Under the pieces are notes generated by a model, which searched no databases, was not told the DNA's origin, and saw nothing but the letters and a program-made list of their open reading frames with translations. A program made the translations under genes and the position numbers. Below, in pieces: positions 29,894 to 38,822 of a stretch of DNA of 64,000 nucleotides. Source of the stretch: Psychromonas sp. L1A2 (GTDB taxonomy: Bacteria; Pseudomonadota; Gammaproteobacteria; Enterobacterales; Psychromonadaceae). The stretch is taken from assembly GCF_009828855.1 (NCBI RefSeq), contig NZ_WUAG01000002.1:1240001-1304000 (forward strand), written 5' to 3'. Numbering within the stretch: position 1 is the first letter of the stretch; each line of letters starts with the position of its first letter.

Positions 29894-30826
29894 TCACTCC
29901 GAGTAAGGATGATTTTCTATCCAATGTTTTGCAATCTCATCTCGGCGTGCAATCCATACATCATCATGTGACTGTACGTAATCTAAGAACTTTTTAAGCG
30001 CCATAAAACGACTTGGTTTGCCAATAACACGGCAATGTAAACCAATTGACATCATTTTAGGTTTGTCACTTCCTTCAGTATAAAGACAGTCGAAACTGTC
30101 TTTTAAATACTGGAAAAATTCATCGCCATGGCTGAAACCATAAGGTGATGAAAAGCGCATGTCGTTATTATCTAGCGTGTAAGGAATGACTAAATGCGGA
30201 CGCATATCTTCGCCATCTTCACAGCTTGGTACTTGTGACCAAAAAGGTAAATCATCGCCGTAATAATCTGAATCGTAAGTTAAACCGCGCTGCTCTCCAA
30301 CCAATGTTCGTGTATTAGGAGAATCGCGACCTGTATACCAACCTGTTGGACGAGTACCCGTTAGTTTTTCAATAATATCTAACGCCTGATGCATGTGCTC
30401 ACGCTCTTCTTCAATTGGCATATGCTGATAATGGATCCACTTTAAACCATGACAAGCAATTTCATGACCGTCTTCAATAATTGCTTTAGTGACTTCAGGG
30501 TTACGCTCTAAAGCAGTGGCAATGCCAAAAACAGTTAATGGTAAGCCACGTAATTTAAACTCATTAAGAATACGCCACACACCTGCTCTTGAGCCATATT
30601 CATATAATGACTCCATACTCATATGTCGTTCAGGGTAAGCTTCTGCTCCCGCTATTTCAGATAAAAATGTTTCTGAATGTGCATCACCATGTAAAACACA
30701 ATTCTCTCCACCCTCTTCATAATTCAGTACAAACTGAACGGCTATTTTTGCTTTATTAGGCCAGTTAGCATCGGGTACATTATCGCGACCATAACCAATA
30801 TAATCACGTGGGTTATCACTATTCAT
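29894..30826 (-). CDS. puuE: Allantoinase, polysaccharide-deacetylase type (PuuE)
   Basis: A 310-residue cytoplasmic NodB-fold hydrolase. Features of the cofactor-independent allantoinase PuuE are visible: the start NPRDYIGYGRDNVPDA, the segment NYEEGGENC near residue 36, GHEIACHGLKWIHY (about 118-131) and the long NTRTLV segment in the middle. PuuE opens allantoin to allantoate without the metal used by AllB-type enzymes. The gene has a good AAGGAT ribosome-binding site. It lies 75 bases downstream of a truncated racemase gene and faces the operon that carries the next enzyme. Confidence 0.92.
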   Translation of the reverse strand: MNSDNPRDYIGYGRDNVPDANWPNKAKIAVQFVLNYEEGGENCVLHGDAHSETFLSEIAGAEAYPERHMSMESLYEYGSRAGVWRILNEFKLRGLPLTVFGIATALERNPEVTKAIIEDGHEIACHGLKWIHYQHMPIEEEREHMHQALDIIEKLTGTRPTGWYTGRDSPNTRTLVGEQRGLTYDSDYYGDDLPFWSQVPSCEDGEDMRPHLVIPYTLDNNDMRFSSPYGFSHGDEFFQYLKDSFDCLYTEGSDKPKMMSIGLHCRVIGKPSRFMALKKFLDYVQSHDDVWIARRDEIAKHWIENHPYSE

Positions 30827-30901
30827 TGTTAACTATCCTTATTTACTTTTTGATTAGTTTGCTTTTTAATTAATTACTCTATTATTAATTATCAGCTTTT
30901 A

Positions 30902-31342
30902 TTATTTTTTACTGTTATCCCAGTGCTGATAACGACCATGAAATGCTTTGTTAAATGGCAAACCGTATTGACCTATTTTGGATGTTTTCAGACTAAGTTG
31001 ATGCAAAGACTCAGCAAGCTTTACAGCCGCTGATACACCATCAATAACAGGCACTTGTAGCTCTTCAGCCAGTCTTACGGCTAAATCAGACATGCCAGAA
31101 CAACCTAATACAATCGCTTCTGCACCATCAATTTTAATCGATTTTTCACATTTACTTTTAAGCTCAAGATAAATATCCTCGCTTGTATCCTCAAGGTCAA
31201 GTACTCCGATATCAGTGGCACACTTCACACTCAAAACGACGATTAACTGAATGTTAATCAGTCTAAAAAGTGATCTCTGTATTGGGAAACAGTAATAAGT
31301 TGCATAGATTATTCTCTTATATTTATATATAACAATTAACAT
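30902..31342 (-). pseudogene. Truncated Asp/Glu/hydantoin racemase (allantoin racemase remnant)
   Basis: The frame gives 146 residues, of which about residues 38-146 match the C-terminal half of hydantoin/allantoin racemases: VLDLEDTSEDIY, the catalytic-Cys motif EAIVLGCSGMSDL, PVIDGVSAAVKLAE and TSKIGQYGLP. The family is about 220-250 residues, so the N-terminal half with the first catalytic Cys is missing. The first 37 residues do not fit the family and have no ribosome-binding site. A different frame just upstream reads MQLITVSQYRDHFLD before a stop, possibly a shifted remnant. Loss of function is likely. The intact enzyme would interconvert allantoin enantiomers ahead of PuuE. Confidence 0.75.
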
Positions 31343-31405
31343 AAATTTTTATATATAAATACTTTAAATATATTTCAAAGAACCATTCATAGATCCCATT
31401 TATTG

Positions 31406-31441
31406 CGCACTTAAAGTGCGGTTACTGCACCAATAAAGCAT
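31406..31441. promoter_or_regulatory. Palindrome and NtrC-like half-site upstream of the xanthine/urate permease
   Basis: CGCACTTAAAGTGCG (31406-31420) is a palindrome about one central base. TGCACCAATAAAGCA (31425-31439) shares its first eight bases with a classic NtrC site at glnA. Both lie 85-120 bp upstream of the sigma-54 promoter at 31527, a normal enhancer distance. Confidence 0.4.
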
Positions 31442-31526
31442 TAATATAAACTAAAACTCATTAAAATAAATTTAAAAATATTAATAAACTACTGTTTTTA
31501 ATGAATATTTATTGTTCTTTATTAAA

Positions 31527-31542
31527 TGGCACGATCGTTGCA
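31527..31542 (+). promoter_or_regulatory. Sigma-54 promoter of the NCS2 permease gene
   Basis: TGGCACGATCGTTGCA is a full match to the sigma-54 consensus and differs at one base from the promoter at 22352. Predicted start near 31553 gives a leader of about 42 bases. Confidence 0.87.
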
Positions 31543-31563
31543 AAAATAATACAAATAGCCGCA

Positions 31564-31576
31564 ATCGTTTCACTTA
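31564..31576 (+). promoter_or_regulatory. Shared 13-bp downstream element, copy 2
   Basis: ATCGTTTCACTTA starts exactly 22 bases after the -12 GC, as at 22389-22401. The intervening bases differ, so the conservation is not just a recent duplication of the whole region. Confidence 0.6.
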
Positions 31577-31594
31577 ATTAATAAGGAAATACAC

Positions 31595-33031
31595 ATGAGT
31601 GATGAATCTGAGTTAATCTATAAACTTGATGATAACCCATCGAACAAAGAGTCATTTTTTGCTGCGATACAACATGTATTAGCGAGCTTTATTGGTGTCA
31701 TTACACCAACACTTATTATTGGTGGTGTGCTTGGCTTAGGCGATGAAATTCCTTATTTGATATCGATGGCACTGATGGTGTCTGGTGTGGGCACTATTAT
31801 TCAAGCTAAAAAGCCAATGGGAATTGGCGCAGGTATGATCTGTGTTCAAGGCACTAGTTTTGCGTTTTTAAGTTCAGTATTAGCAGCAGGATTTATTGCA
31901 AAAGCAAATGGCGGTGGTCCCGATGAAATCCTATCACTTATCTTTGGTGTTTGTGTGCTAGGCGCTTTTGTTGAGATTTTTGTTAGTCAGTTTGTAGATA
32001 AATTAAAACGCGTTATTACACCAGTAGTGACGGGCACGGTAATTACAATTATCGGTATTAGTTTAATCAAAGTAGGCTTTACTGATTTAGCTGGCGGCCA
32101 ATGGTTATTAACCAATAAACCAGAGCTTTTTGCGAGTTTTGATAACCTCTTTTTAGGTGCATTAGTAATGGTTAGTATTATCACTGCGCACAAGTATGGT
32201 AATCAATGGGTACGCTTATCTTCAATTATCATAGGAATGATTGTTGGTATGATAGCAGCAATGATGATGGGTAAAGTTAACTTCAGTGCTATTACGCATG
32301 TTGAATCAGTGATCAGTCTTCCTATTCCATTCAAATATGGTTTTTCATTCGATATCGCTGCTTTTATTCCTATTGCATTAATTTATTTAATTACAGCCAT
32401 TGAAACATCTGGTGATATCACGGCTAACTGCATGGTATCAAAGCAACCAATCACCGGTAAATCATACATCAACCGTATTAAACAAGGTATTTTAGGCGAT
32501 GGTGTTAACTCATTAATTGCAGGTGTATTTAATACTTTCCCTAATACGACGTTCAGCCAAAATAACGGGGTAATTCAATTAACCGGTATTGCTAGTCGCT
32601 TTATTGGTGTTTGGATTGGCGCTATCTTGATCATCATGGGCTTATTTCCACATATTGGAGCCCTATTTCGTGCGGTACCCAATTCGGTATTAGGTGGCGC
32701 AACCATTATTATGTTCGCGACTGTGGCAATAGCAGGCGTGAAAATCCTGACACACGTTGAGTTGAACAGAAAGAATATGTTAACGCTCGCCGTTTCATTC
32801 GGTATGGGGCTAGGCGTGCTATTAGTGCCTGAAGTGGTTAATACTATCTCTGTTAATATTGGTGGTGATTTAGGTGCCATTGTAAAAAGTATCTTTGGCT
32901 CACCTATTACAGCGAGTGGTTTAAGTGTTATTTTGCTAACACTATTTTTAGGTGATTACCCTGAACAATATAATCCAATTATTCAAGACTTTCCGATTAA
33001 TGAAGAGATGTCTAAAGAGATTAAAAACTAA
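31595..33031 (+). CDS. NCS2-family xanthine/urate permease
   Basis: A 478-residue inner-membrane symporter with about 14 helices. The nucleobase-ascorbate transporter signature is QNNGVIQLTG (322-331), in the QNxGxxxxT form of XanQ/XanP/UacT; another substrate-site segment ETSGDITA is near 270-277. This places it in the purine branch (xanthine or urate with protons) rather than the uracil branch. It is expressed from its own sigma-54 promoter and follows the purine operons, so it probably imports xanthine or urate as a nitrogen source. Start ATG has an AAGGAAA site. Confidence 0.9.
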   Translation: MSDESELIYKLDDNPSNKESFFAAIQHVLASFIGVITPTLIIGGVLGLGDEIPYLISMALMVSGVGTIIQAKKPMGIGAGMICVQGTSFAFLSSVLAAGFIAKANGGGPDEILSLIFGVCVLGAFVEIFVSQFVDKLKRVITPVVTGTVITIIGISLIKVGFTDLAGGQWLLTNKPELFASFDNLFLGALVMVSIITAHKYGNQWVRLSSIIIGMIVGMIAAMMMGKVNFSAITHVESVISLPIPFKYGFSFDIAAFIPIALIYLITAIETSGDITANCMVSKQPITGKSYINRIKQGILGDGVNSLIAGVFNTFPNTTFSQNNGVIQLTGIASRFIGVWIGAILIIMGLFPHIGALFRAVPNSVLGGATIIMFATVAIAGVKILTHVELNRKNMLTLAVSFGMGLGVLLVPEVVNTISVNIGGDLGAIVKSIFGSPITASGLSVILLTLFLGDYPEQYNPIIQDFPINEEMSKEIKN

Positions 33032-33300
33032 AAAATAAATTTATTGAATTGGTTAGAAAATGAGCCAATTCATCCCCTTTCTCATTATCTAAAAGAGCTG
33101 TGTGGCTCAATTGTAGAAACTATCGTTTTAAACGGTTACTCTTCAATTAGTTTTTAGATAGTGTGATAATTGTCTTAGCAATTTAAGCGACGACATTAAA
33201 CTTAGTGAGTAACATGAATAACTATTGTAAAGCGCTATTACAAATAACTATCAGAAATAACTATCAAAAATAACTATGGCGTTCTCTACAACTTGGCGTA

Positions 33301-33368
33301 TTTTAGTAGATAACTTTTATTAGATAACTTTATTAGATAACTTTAGTAGATAACTTTTAGTAAATAAT
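33301..33368. repeat. Five tandem 13-14 bp repeats upstream of the first BMP gene
   Basis: Variants of TTTTAGTAGATAAC follow one another from 33301 to 33368, the last one diverged (AGTAAATAAT). A second cluster, AATAACTATC three times, lies at 33242-33278. The 413-bp gap 33032-33444 contains no gene. These repeats end about 75 bp before the start codon, so they may be clustered regulator sites or a slippage-prone spacer. Confidence 0.75.
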
Positions 33369-33444
33369 TTTTATTGTAGAAAACTGATAATAGATAGTGA
33401 ATTATTTTTACCAACCAACAATACATATATATTAAGGACAATTT

Positions 33445-34449
33445 ATGAAAAAAGTATTAACCACCACTGCGGCTGCAGTATCGATCGCTCTATGTTCACT
33501 TGTTGCAAATGCTGCTGATTTCAAACCAGCTGTAGCTTATGATTCAACGGGTAAATTTGATAAATCATTTGGTCAAGCTGTTGCTGAAAATGGTGTTATT
33601 AAATTTATGGAGCAATCTGATACGAAAGTGCGTGAATTAGTACCTTCAAGTGATGCTCAACGTGAACAAGGTCTTGAACGTCTAGCACGTAAAGGCTTCA
33701 GCCCAATTCTTGTTGTGGGTTTCTTATACGCAACGCCATTACAAAAAATAGCGGCTAAATACCCTGATAGTAACTTCATTATCATTGATGCTGTTGTTGA
33801 CCTACCAAATGTAAAATCTGTGCTATTTAAAGAGCAAGAAGGTTCATTCCTTGTTGGTGCACTTGCTGCAATGAAATCTGAAACAGCTAAAGTTGGTTTT
33901 GTTGGCGGCATGGATATTCCACTGATTCGTCGATTTGCTTGTGGTTATGAGCAAGGCGTAAAATTTGTTAATCAAGATGCTGAAGTATTCCAAAACATGA
34001 CAGGTTCAACAAACGCGGCATGGTCTGATCCAGCACGTGGCTCAGAATTAGCAAAAAGCCAATTTAGTAAAGGTGCTGATATCGTATTTGCAGCCGCTGG
34101 CGGAACAGGCGTTGGTGTTTATCAAGCCGCTGCTGATGAAGGTAAATATGCAATTGGTGTAGACTCTAACCAAAACTACATTCACCCAGGTGTTATGTTA
34201 ACGTCTATGGTTAAACGTGTTGGCGTCGCGACTGTTGAGGCATTTAACGCAGCTGAAAAAGGTAACTTTACTGCTGGTATCCAAAATCTTGGTCTAAAAG
34301 AAAATGGCGTAGATTGGGCATTAGACGAGTTCAACCGAGACTTAATTACGCCTGATATGGAAGGCAAAATTGCTGGTATCAAAGCACAAATAGTATCTGG
34401 TGAAATCAAAGTACACGATTACATGAGTGATAATACTTGTAAGTACTAA
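33445..34449 (+). CDS. BMP-family nucleoside-binding protein of an ABC importer
   Basis: A 334-residue periplasmic protein with a signal peptide cleaved near VANA-ADF (about residue 23); there is no lipobox. It has the BMP/PnrA-like fold sequence pattern: AYDSTGKFDKSFGQA after the leader, VGFVGGMDIPLIRRF near 150 and DIVFAAAGGTGVGVYQAA near 213. These proteins bind purine nucleosides. It is followed, after a hairpin terminator, by an ATPase and two permeases, the usual order of nucleoside importers. The partial terminator would make the binding protein more abundant than the membrane parts. Confidence 0.9.
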   Translation: MKKVLTTTAAAVSIALCSLVANAADFKPAVAYDSTGKFDKSFGQAVAENGVIKFMEQSDTKVRELVPSSDAQREQGLERLARKGFSPILVVGFLYATPLQKIAAKYPDSNFIIIDAVVDLPNVKSVLFKEQEGSFLVGALAAMKSETAKVGFVGGMDIPLIRRFACGYEQGVKFVNQDAEVFQNMTGSTNAAWSDPARGSELAKSQFSKGADIVFAAAGGTGVGVYQAAADEGKYAIGVDSNQNYIHPGVMLTSMVKRVGVATVEAFNAAEKGNFTAGIQNLGLKENGVDWALDEFNRDLITPDMEGKIAGIKAQIVSGEIKVHDYMSDNTCKY

Positions 34450-34470
34450 ATCTCCTCGAAAAAATAATTA

Positions 34471-34516
34471 TGCCTCCTTGTTGTGAACTCATTGTTGCCA
34501 ACAAGGAGGCATTTTT
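34471..34516 (+). terminator. Attenuating terminator between binding protein and ATPase genes
   Basis: A 13-bp stem TGCCTCCTTGTTG (34471-34483) with its complement (34499-34511) is followed by TTTTTA. Since the ATPase gene starts 41 bases later with no obvious new promoter, read-through is likely. Confidence 0.85.
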
Positions 34517-34556
34517 AGCGATCTTTATAAACGGACAGAATAGAGAAACTTAATTT

Positions 34557-36143
34557 ATGTCTCAGCCCCATAATCAACAAAATATTGCCTTAGAGCTCTG
34601 TGGTATCGATAAAAAATTCGGTGCGGTACATGCTAACTGTAATATCAACTTAAAGGTACCTGCTGGCACCATTCATGGAATAATTGGTGAAAATGGCGCA
34701 GGAAAATCAACCCTAATGAATATCATTTATGGGTTTTATATTGCTGATTCTGGCGATATTAAAATATCAGGTAAAGTACGTAAATTAACCAGTTCTAAAG
34801 AAGCAATACGTTATGGCATAGGCATGGTTCATCAACATTTCATGTTAGTTGATAATTTCAGTGTATTAGAAAATGTAATTTTAGGTGCCGAAGAAGGTGC
34901 TTTATTAAAGCCTAGTTTAAAAAAAGCACGTACAGAATTAGAACGTTTAGCAAAAGAATACCGATTAGATGTCCCATTAGATGCGTTAATTGAAGATCTT
35001 CCAGTGGGCCTACAACAACGTGTAGAAATATTAAAAGCCTTATATCGTGGCGCCAAAATCCTTATTCTTGATGAACCAACCGGTGTGTTAACGCCTCAAG
35101 AAACAGATCACCTCTTTAAAATATTTGATGCGCTACGTGATAAAGGCGTCACCATCTTATTAATCACTCATAAATTAAGAGAAATCTTAGCAGCCACTAA
35201 TAATGTATCCGTGATGCGCCAAGGTGAAATGGTCGCCCATCGCATAACTGCTGAAACCAATAAAGAAGAACTTGCAGAGCTAATGGTTGGGCGTAAAGTC
35301 AGACTTAAAGTAGAGAAATCAGTAGCAGCACCTGAAAACGAATTATTATCGACCTCAAAGGTAACTTACACCGATGAAATGGGAGTCGATCGCTTAAAAG
35401 ACGTTTCTATCTCAATAAAGTCTGGTGAAATCGTTGGTATTGCAGGGGTTTCAGGTAATGGACAGTCAGAACTAATGAGTGTATTAGCTGGACTAATCAA
35501 ACCGAATTCAGGCCAAGTTAATATCGGACAAACATGTATTGACTCAATGCATCCAAGTTCTGCAGCACAAATGCGAGAACTAGGTGTTGGTCATATCCCA
35601 GAAGATCGCCTAGTAATGGGATTAATAAAATCATTTAGTGCAGAAGAGTCGGCTATTTTAGGCTATCAAAACTCGCCAACCTACAATGGCAAACTACTTA
35701 ATAAACCAAAAGTAATTAACCAAGAATGTGCTCGTTTGATGGAAGAGTGGGATGTACGTCCTCGCGATCCTAAATTACGCAGTTCATTATTCTCCGGCGG
35801 CAACCAACAAAAATTAATTATCGGACGAGAAGTCGATAAAAATCCAGATGTATTATTGATTGGTCAACCTACTCGCGGTGTCGATATTGGTGCAATTGAA
35901 TTAATTCATAAACGCATTATCGAATTACGAGATCAAGGAAAAGGGATCTTACTTGTCTCAGTAGAGTTAGATGAAATCATGGCGTTATCAGATCGTATTA
36001 TTGTTATGTTTGATGGTCACATCGTTGGTGAAGTGAGTGCAGAGCAAGCAAATGAAAAAATCCTCGGCATGATGATGGCAAATATAATGCCTGATGAACT
36101 TTTATCAACAACACAACAAACAACATCTGGAGAGCAAATATGA
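34557..36143 (+). CDS. Nucleoside ABC importer ATPase (two ABC domains)
   Basis: A 528-residue cytoplasmic ATPase with two tandem ABC domains, as in sugar and BMP-type nucleoside importers. The first half has Walker A GENGAGKST (about 43-51), signature LPVGLQQR and Walker B ILILDEPTG. The second half has a degenerate Walker A (GVSGNGQSEL), signature SGGNQQKL and LLIGQPTRG in place of Walker B, the common asymmetry of this family. It overlaps the next permease by four bases (ATGA) and works with the binding protein at 33445. Confidence 0.92.
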   Translation: MSQPHNQQNIALELCGIDKKFGAVHANCNINLKVPAGTIHGIIGENGAGKSTLMNIIYGFYIADSGDIKISGKVRKLTSSKEAIRYGIGMVHQHFMLVDNFSVLENVILGAEEGALLKPSLKKARTELERLAKEYRLDVPLDALIEDLPVGLQQRVEILKALYRGAKILILDEPTGVLTPQETDHLFKIFDALRDKGVTILLITHKLREILAATNNVSVMRQGEMVAHRITAETNKEELAELMVGRKVRLKVEKSVAAPENELLSTSKVTYTDEMGVDRLKDVSISIKSGEIVGIAGVSGNGQSELMSVLAGLIKPNSGQVNIGQTCIDSMHPSSAAQMRELGVGHIPEDRLVMGLIKSFSAEESAILGYQNSPTYNGKLLNKPKVINQECARLMEEWDVRPRDPKLRSSLFSGGNQQKLIIGREVDKNPDVLLIGQPTRGVDIGAIELIHKRIIELRDQGKGILLVSVELDEIMALSDRIIVMFDGHIVGEVSAEQANEKILGMMMANIMPDELLSTTQQTTSGEQI

Positions 36144-37270
36144 ATGACTCAAAGATTCCAGCATGGGTAAATATTATTGTTCTTCCTTTAATTAATATTC
36201 TTTTTGCCTTTGCTTTTTCTGCCATTATTTTTATTGCGGTTGACGTTAACCCAATTGAAGCAGCACAAACAATGATAAATGGTGCCCTAGGTTACCAAGA
36301 AGGGATTGGTTACACCTTTTATTATGCAACAAACTTTATTTTTACCGGTCTTGCTGTTGCTGTCGCCTTTTCTGCTGGTTTATTTAACATCGGTGGTGAA
36401 GGACAAGCTTATATTGGTGGACTGGGTGTTGGCCTTGTTTGTTTAGGCTTAGACCATACTTTACCGTTCTGGGCTATTTTACCGATCACTATGTTTGCCA
36501 GTATGGCATTTGGTGCATTATGGGCTTTTATTCCAGCCTATTTGCAAGCTTATCGCGGTAGTCATATTGTTATTACCACCATCATGTTTAACTTCATTGC
36601 CTCTTCATTAATGGTTTATTTAATGGTGAATGTACTTAACCAAAAAGGACAAATGGCCCCCGTATCGCGAGTTTTTGAATCCTCAGCAGTCTTGCCAGGC
36701 TTTCATGAAATCGTTGGATGGTTTGGGTTCAGTTTTTCTGAATCACCGATGAATTTAAGTTTTCTTATCGCACTCGTTTGTTGTGTATTAGTTTGGTTAT
36801 TACTCTGGAGAACACGTTGGGGTTACGCAATACGAGCAATGGGTGCCAGCCCTTCAGCCGCTGAGTACGGTGGTATTAATCGTAAACGTTTAATCATTAT
36901 TGTGATGCTAATTTCAGGTGCTTTATCAGGTTTATTAAGCCTGAATGAAGTACAAGGATACGGACAACAACTTAAATTAGGTTTTGTTGCAGGTTATGGT
37001 TTCACCGGTATTGCGGTTTGTTTAATCGGACGAAATCATCCTTTTGGTATTATTCTAGCGAGTGTTTTATTTGGTATTCTTTATCAAGGCGGTGCTGAAC
37101 TTTCTTTTGATTTTCCAAATATTGACCGTGAAATGATTCAAGTAGTACAGGCACTAGTTGTTTTATTTAGTGGTGCCCTTTCGTTAATGTTAGTAAGACC
37201 AACAGAGCGATTATTTGTATACCTTGATGCCAAAAAACAATCTAAAAATCAACTAGCAGCGGAGGTTTAA
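36140..37270 (+). CDS. Nucleoside ABC importer permease, first subunit
   Basis: A 376-residue integral membrane protein of the BPD-transp-2 family with about nine to ten helices. Typical segments are FSAGLFNIGGEGQAYIGG (about 80-97) and the cytoplasmic coupling region GYAIRAMGASPSAAEYGGI (about 233-251). It pairs with the shorter permease that starts three bases after its stop codon, forming the translocation pore. Confidence 0.92.
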   Translation: MNDSKIPAWVNIIVLPLINILFAFAFSAIIFIAVDVNPIEAAQTMINGALGYQEGIGYTFYYATNFIFTGLAVAVAFSAGLFNIGGEGQAYIGGLGVGLVCLGLDHTLPFWAILPITMFASMAFGALWAFIPAYLQAYRGSHIVITTIMFNFIASSLMVYLMVNVLNQKGQMAPVSRVFESSAVLPGFHEIVGWFGFSFSESPMNLSFLIALVCCVLVWLLLWRTRWGYAIRAMGASPSAAEYGGINRKRLIIIVMLISGALSGLLSLNEVQGYGQQLKLGFVAGYGFTGIAVCLIGRNHPFGIILASVLFGILYQGGAELSFDFPNIDREMIQVVQALVVLFSGALSLMLVRPTERLFVYLDAKKQSKNQLAAEV

Positions 37271-37273
37271 ATT

Positions 37274-38239
37274 ATGTATGAAAGTATCATTTTAATACTC
37301 GATGCGACCTTAAGGGTAGCTGCCCCACTTATTCTTGCTGCGTTAGCTGGTTTATTTTCGGAGCGTTCAGGCATTGTAAATATTGCCCTTGAGGGAAAGA
37401 TATTAGCTTCAGCATTTGCAGCTGCAGCCACTGCCTCAATAACAGGGTCAGTGACATTAGGATTATTAGCCGCCATGGCGACATCGGTTATGTTAGCAAT
37501 GCTACATGGTTTTGCATGCATAACGCATCGTGGTGACCAGATAGTCTCAGGTGTTGCTATTAATATGCTTGCAGCCGGGTTAACCGTTACATTAGGTCGT
37601 TACTGGTTTGGACTTGGTGGTCAAACACCACCTTTATCTCAAGATGAGCGTTTTACTTCGATTACTTTACCAGGTGCTGACGCTATTGCAGACGTACCAG
37701 TAATTGGGTTGCTTTATAGTGAGTTAATATCTGGGCATAACATCCTAGTGTATTTATCTTTATTAATCGTCCCTGTTTGTTGGTGGATCATCTTTAAAAC
37801 TCGCTTTGGTTTGCGTTTACGTGCAGCAGGTGAAAACCCTCATGCCGTTGATACAGCCGGTATTTCTGTTGCTTGGTTACGTTATCGAGCATTGATTTGT
37901 GCAGGGATATTAACAGGCATAGCGGGTGCTTATTTATCCACTGCACATAGTGCTGGGTTTGTGCCCAATATGAGTGCGGGTAAAGGTTATATCGCACTAG
38001 CTGCACTTATTTTTGGTAAGTGGAAACCTGTACCAGTATTATGGGGCTGTTTACTATTTGGTTTCTTAGACGCGATGGCAATCCGTCTACAAGGTGCTGA
38101 ATTACCATTTATTGGTGAAATTCCTGTGCAAGCAATTGAAATATTGCCTTATGTATTGACAGTGTTGTTACTTGCTGGCTTTATTGGCCGTGCAGTAGGA
38201 CCAAAATCAATCGGTGTGCCTTACGTTAAGTCTCGTTAG
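37274..38239 (+). CDS. Nucleoside ABC importer permease, second subunit
   Basis: A 321-residue membrane permease, shorter partner of the preceding one. Diagnostic stretches are LFSERSGIVNIALEGKIL (about 27-44), the coupling segment GLRLRAAGENPHAVDTAG and GYIALAALIFGKWKP near 237. It ends the first nucleoside-import operon. A hairpin at 38249 follows the stop. Confidence 0.92.
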   Translation: MYESIILILDATLRVAAPLILAALAGLFSERSGIVNIALEGKILASAFAAAATASITGSVTLGLLAAMATSVMLAMLHGFACITHRGDQIVSGVAINMLAAGLTVTLGRYWFGLGGQTPPLSQDERFTSITLPGADAIADVPVIGLLYSELISGHNILVYLSLLIVPVCWWIIFKTRFGLRLRAAGENPHAVDTAGISVAWLRYRALICAGILTGIAGAYLSTAHSAGFVPNMSAGKGYIALAALIFGKWKPVPVLWGCLLFGFLDAMAIRLQGAELPFIGEIPVQAIEILPYVLTVLLLAGFIGRAVGPKSIGVPYVKSR

Positions 38240-38248
38240 GTTTATGCT

Positions 38249-38278
38249 CTAGATTGCTGTTTTTTAGCAGCAATCTAG
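38249..38278. terminator. Hairpin after the first ABC operon
   Basis: CTAGATTGCTG (38249-38259) pairs with CAGCAATCTAG (38268-38278). There is no T run after the stem, so it may protect the transcript end or terminate weakly. Confidence 0.5.
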
Positions 38279-38430
38279 ATGTATTAACACCTAGGTTGAA
38301 GGTAGTTTATCACTCCATTATAAAATGACCTACATTCTACTCATTCACGATCAAATACCTTTTACTGTCTAAAAAAAATCCTTAATTAAAAATAATGTTT
38401 TAATTAAGCTGCTTAGTACCAACCACACGA

Positions 38431-38653
38431 ATACCAATCGCAATAAATAGCTTATTTACTTCACTGGTTAAAATAATTTATTGCTTCGTTGTAAATGTCG
38501 CAAAGGAGACAACCATTAAAACATTCACCTCTTTTAGTTCATTCTCCGACAGACGATTAACGAAACTAATCTTCGAAAGCCTCAATTTACGCCTTAAACT
38601 TGAGTCATTTTTCCTGCACAAAATTTAGATCGCTTATTTAATGTAAACGTCAT
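38431..38653. repeat. MITE-like dispersed repeat, copy 2
   Basis: Same element and orientation as 9566-9788, with the shared landmarks ACTGGTTAAAATAA, TCTTCGAAAG, CTCAATTTACGCCTTAAACT and CATTTTTCCTGCACAAAATT. The end repeats are more diverged than in copy 1. It occupies most of the 583-bp gap before the acid phosphatase gene. Confidence 0.65.
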
Positions 38654-38822
38654 AATTAAATGATGTCATAGAGAAATAGGCTGAATTAAATTATATTAAT
38701 CTAAGTCACTTATCTGAAGCATCAGGAGTTGGCTTTATTACTTCTTAGCTCTATAAAGCGAAATTCAACTCGTTATTATAGAGATTCTATTTAGATTGTT
38801 TAATCAAGGATGTTAAAACGTT

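Noticed and set aside
31422..31437. Minus-strand sigma-54 promoter for the racemase remnant and puuE (TGGTGCAGTAACCGCA)
   Set aside because: GG and GC spacing is right, but the -12 region is CCGCA rather than TTGCA and the sequence overlaps an NtrC-like half-site that explains TGCACCA better.
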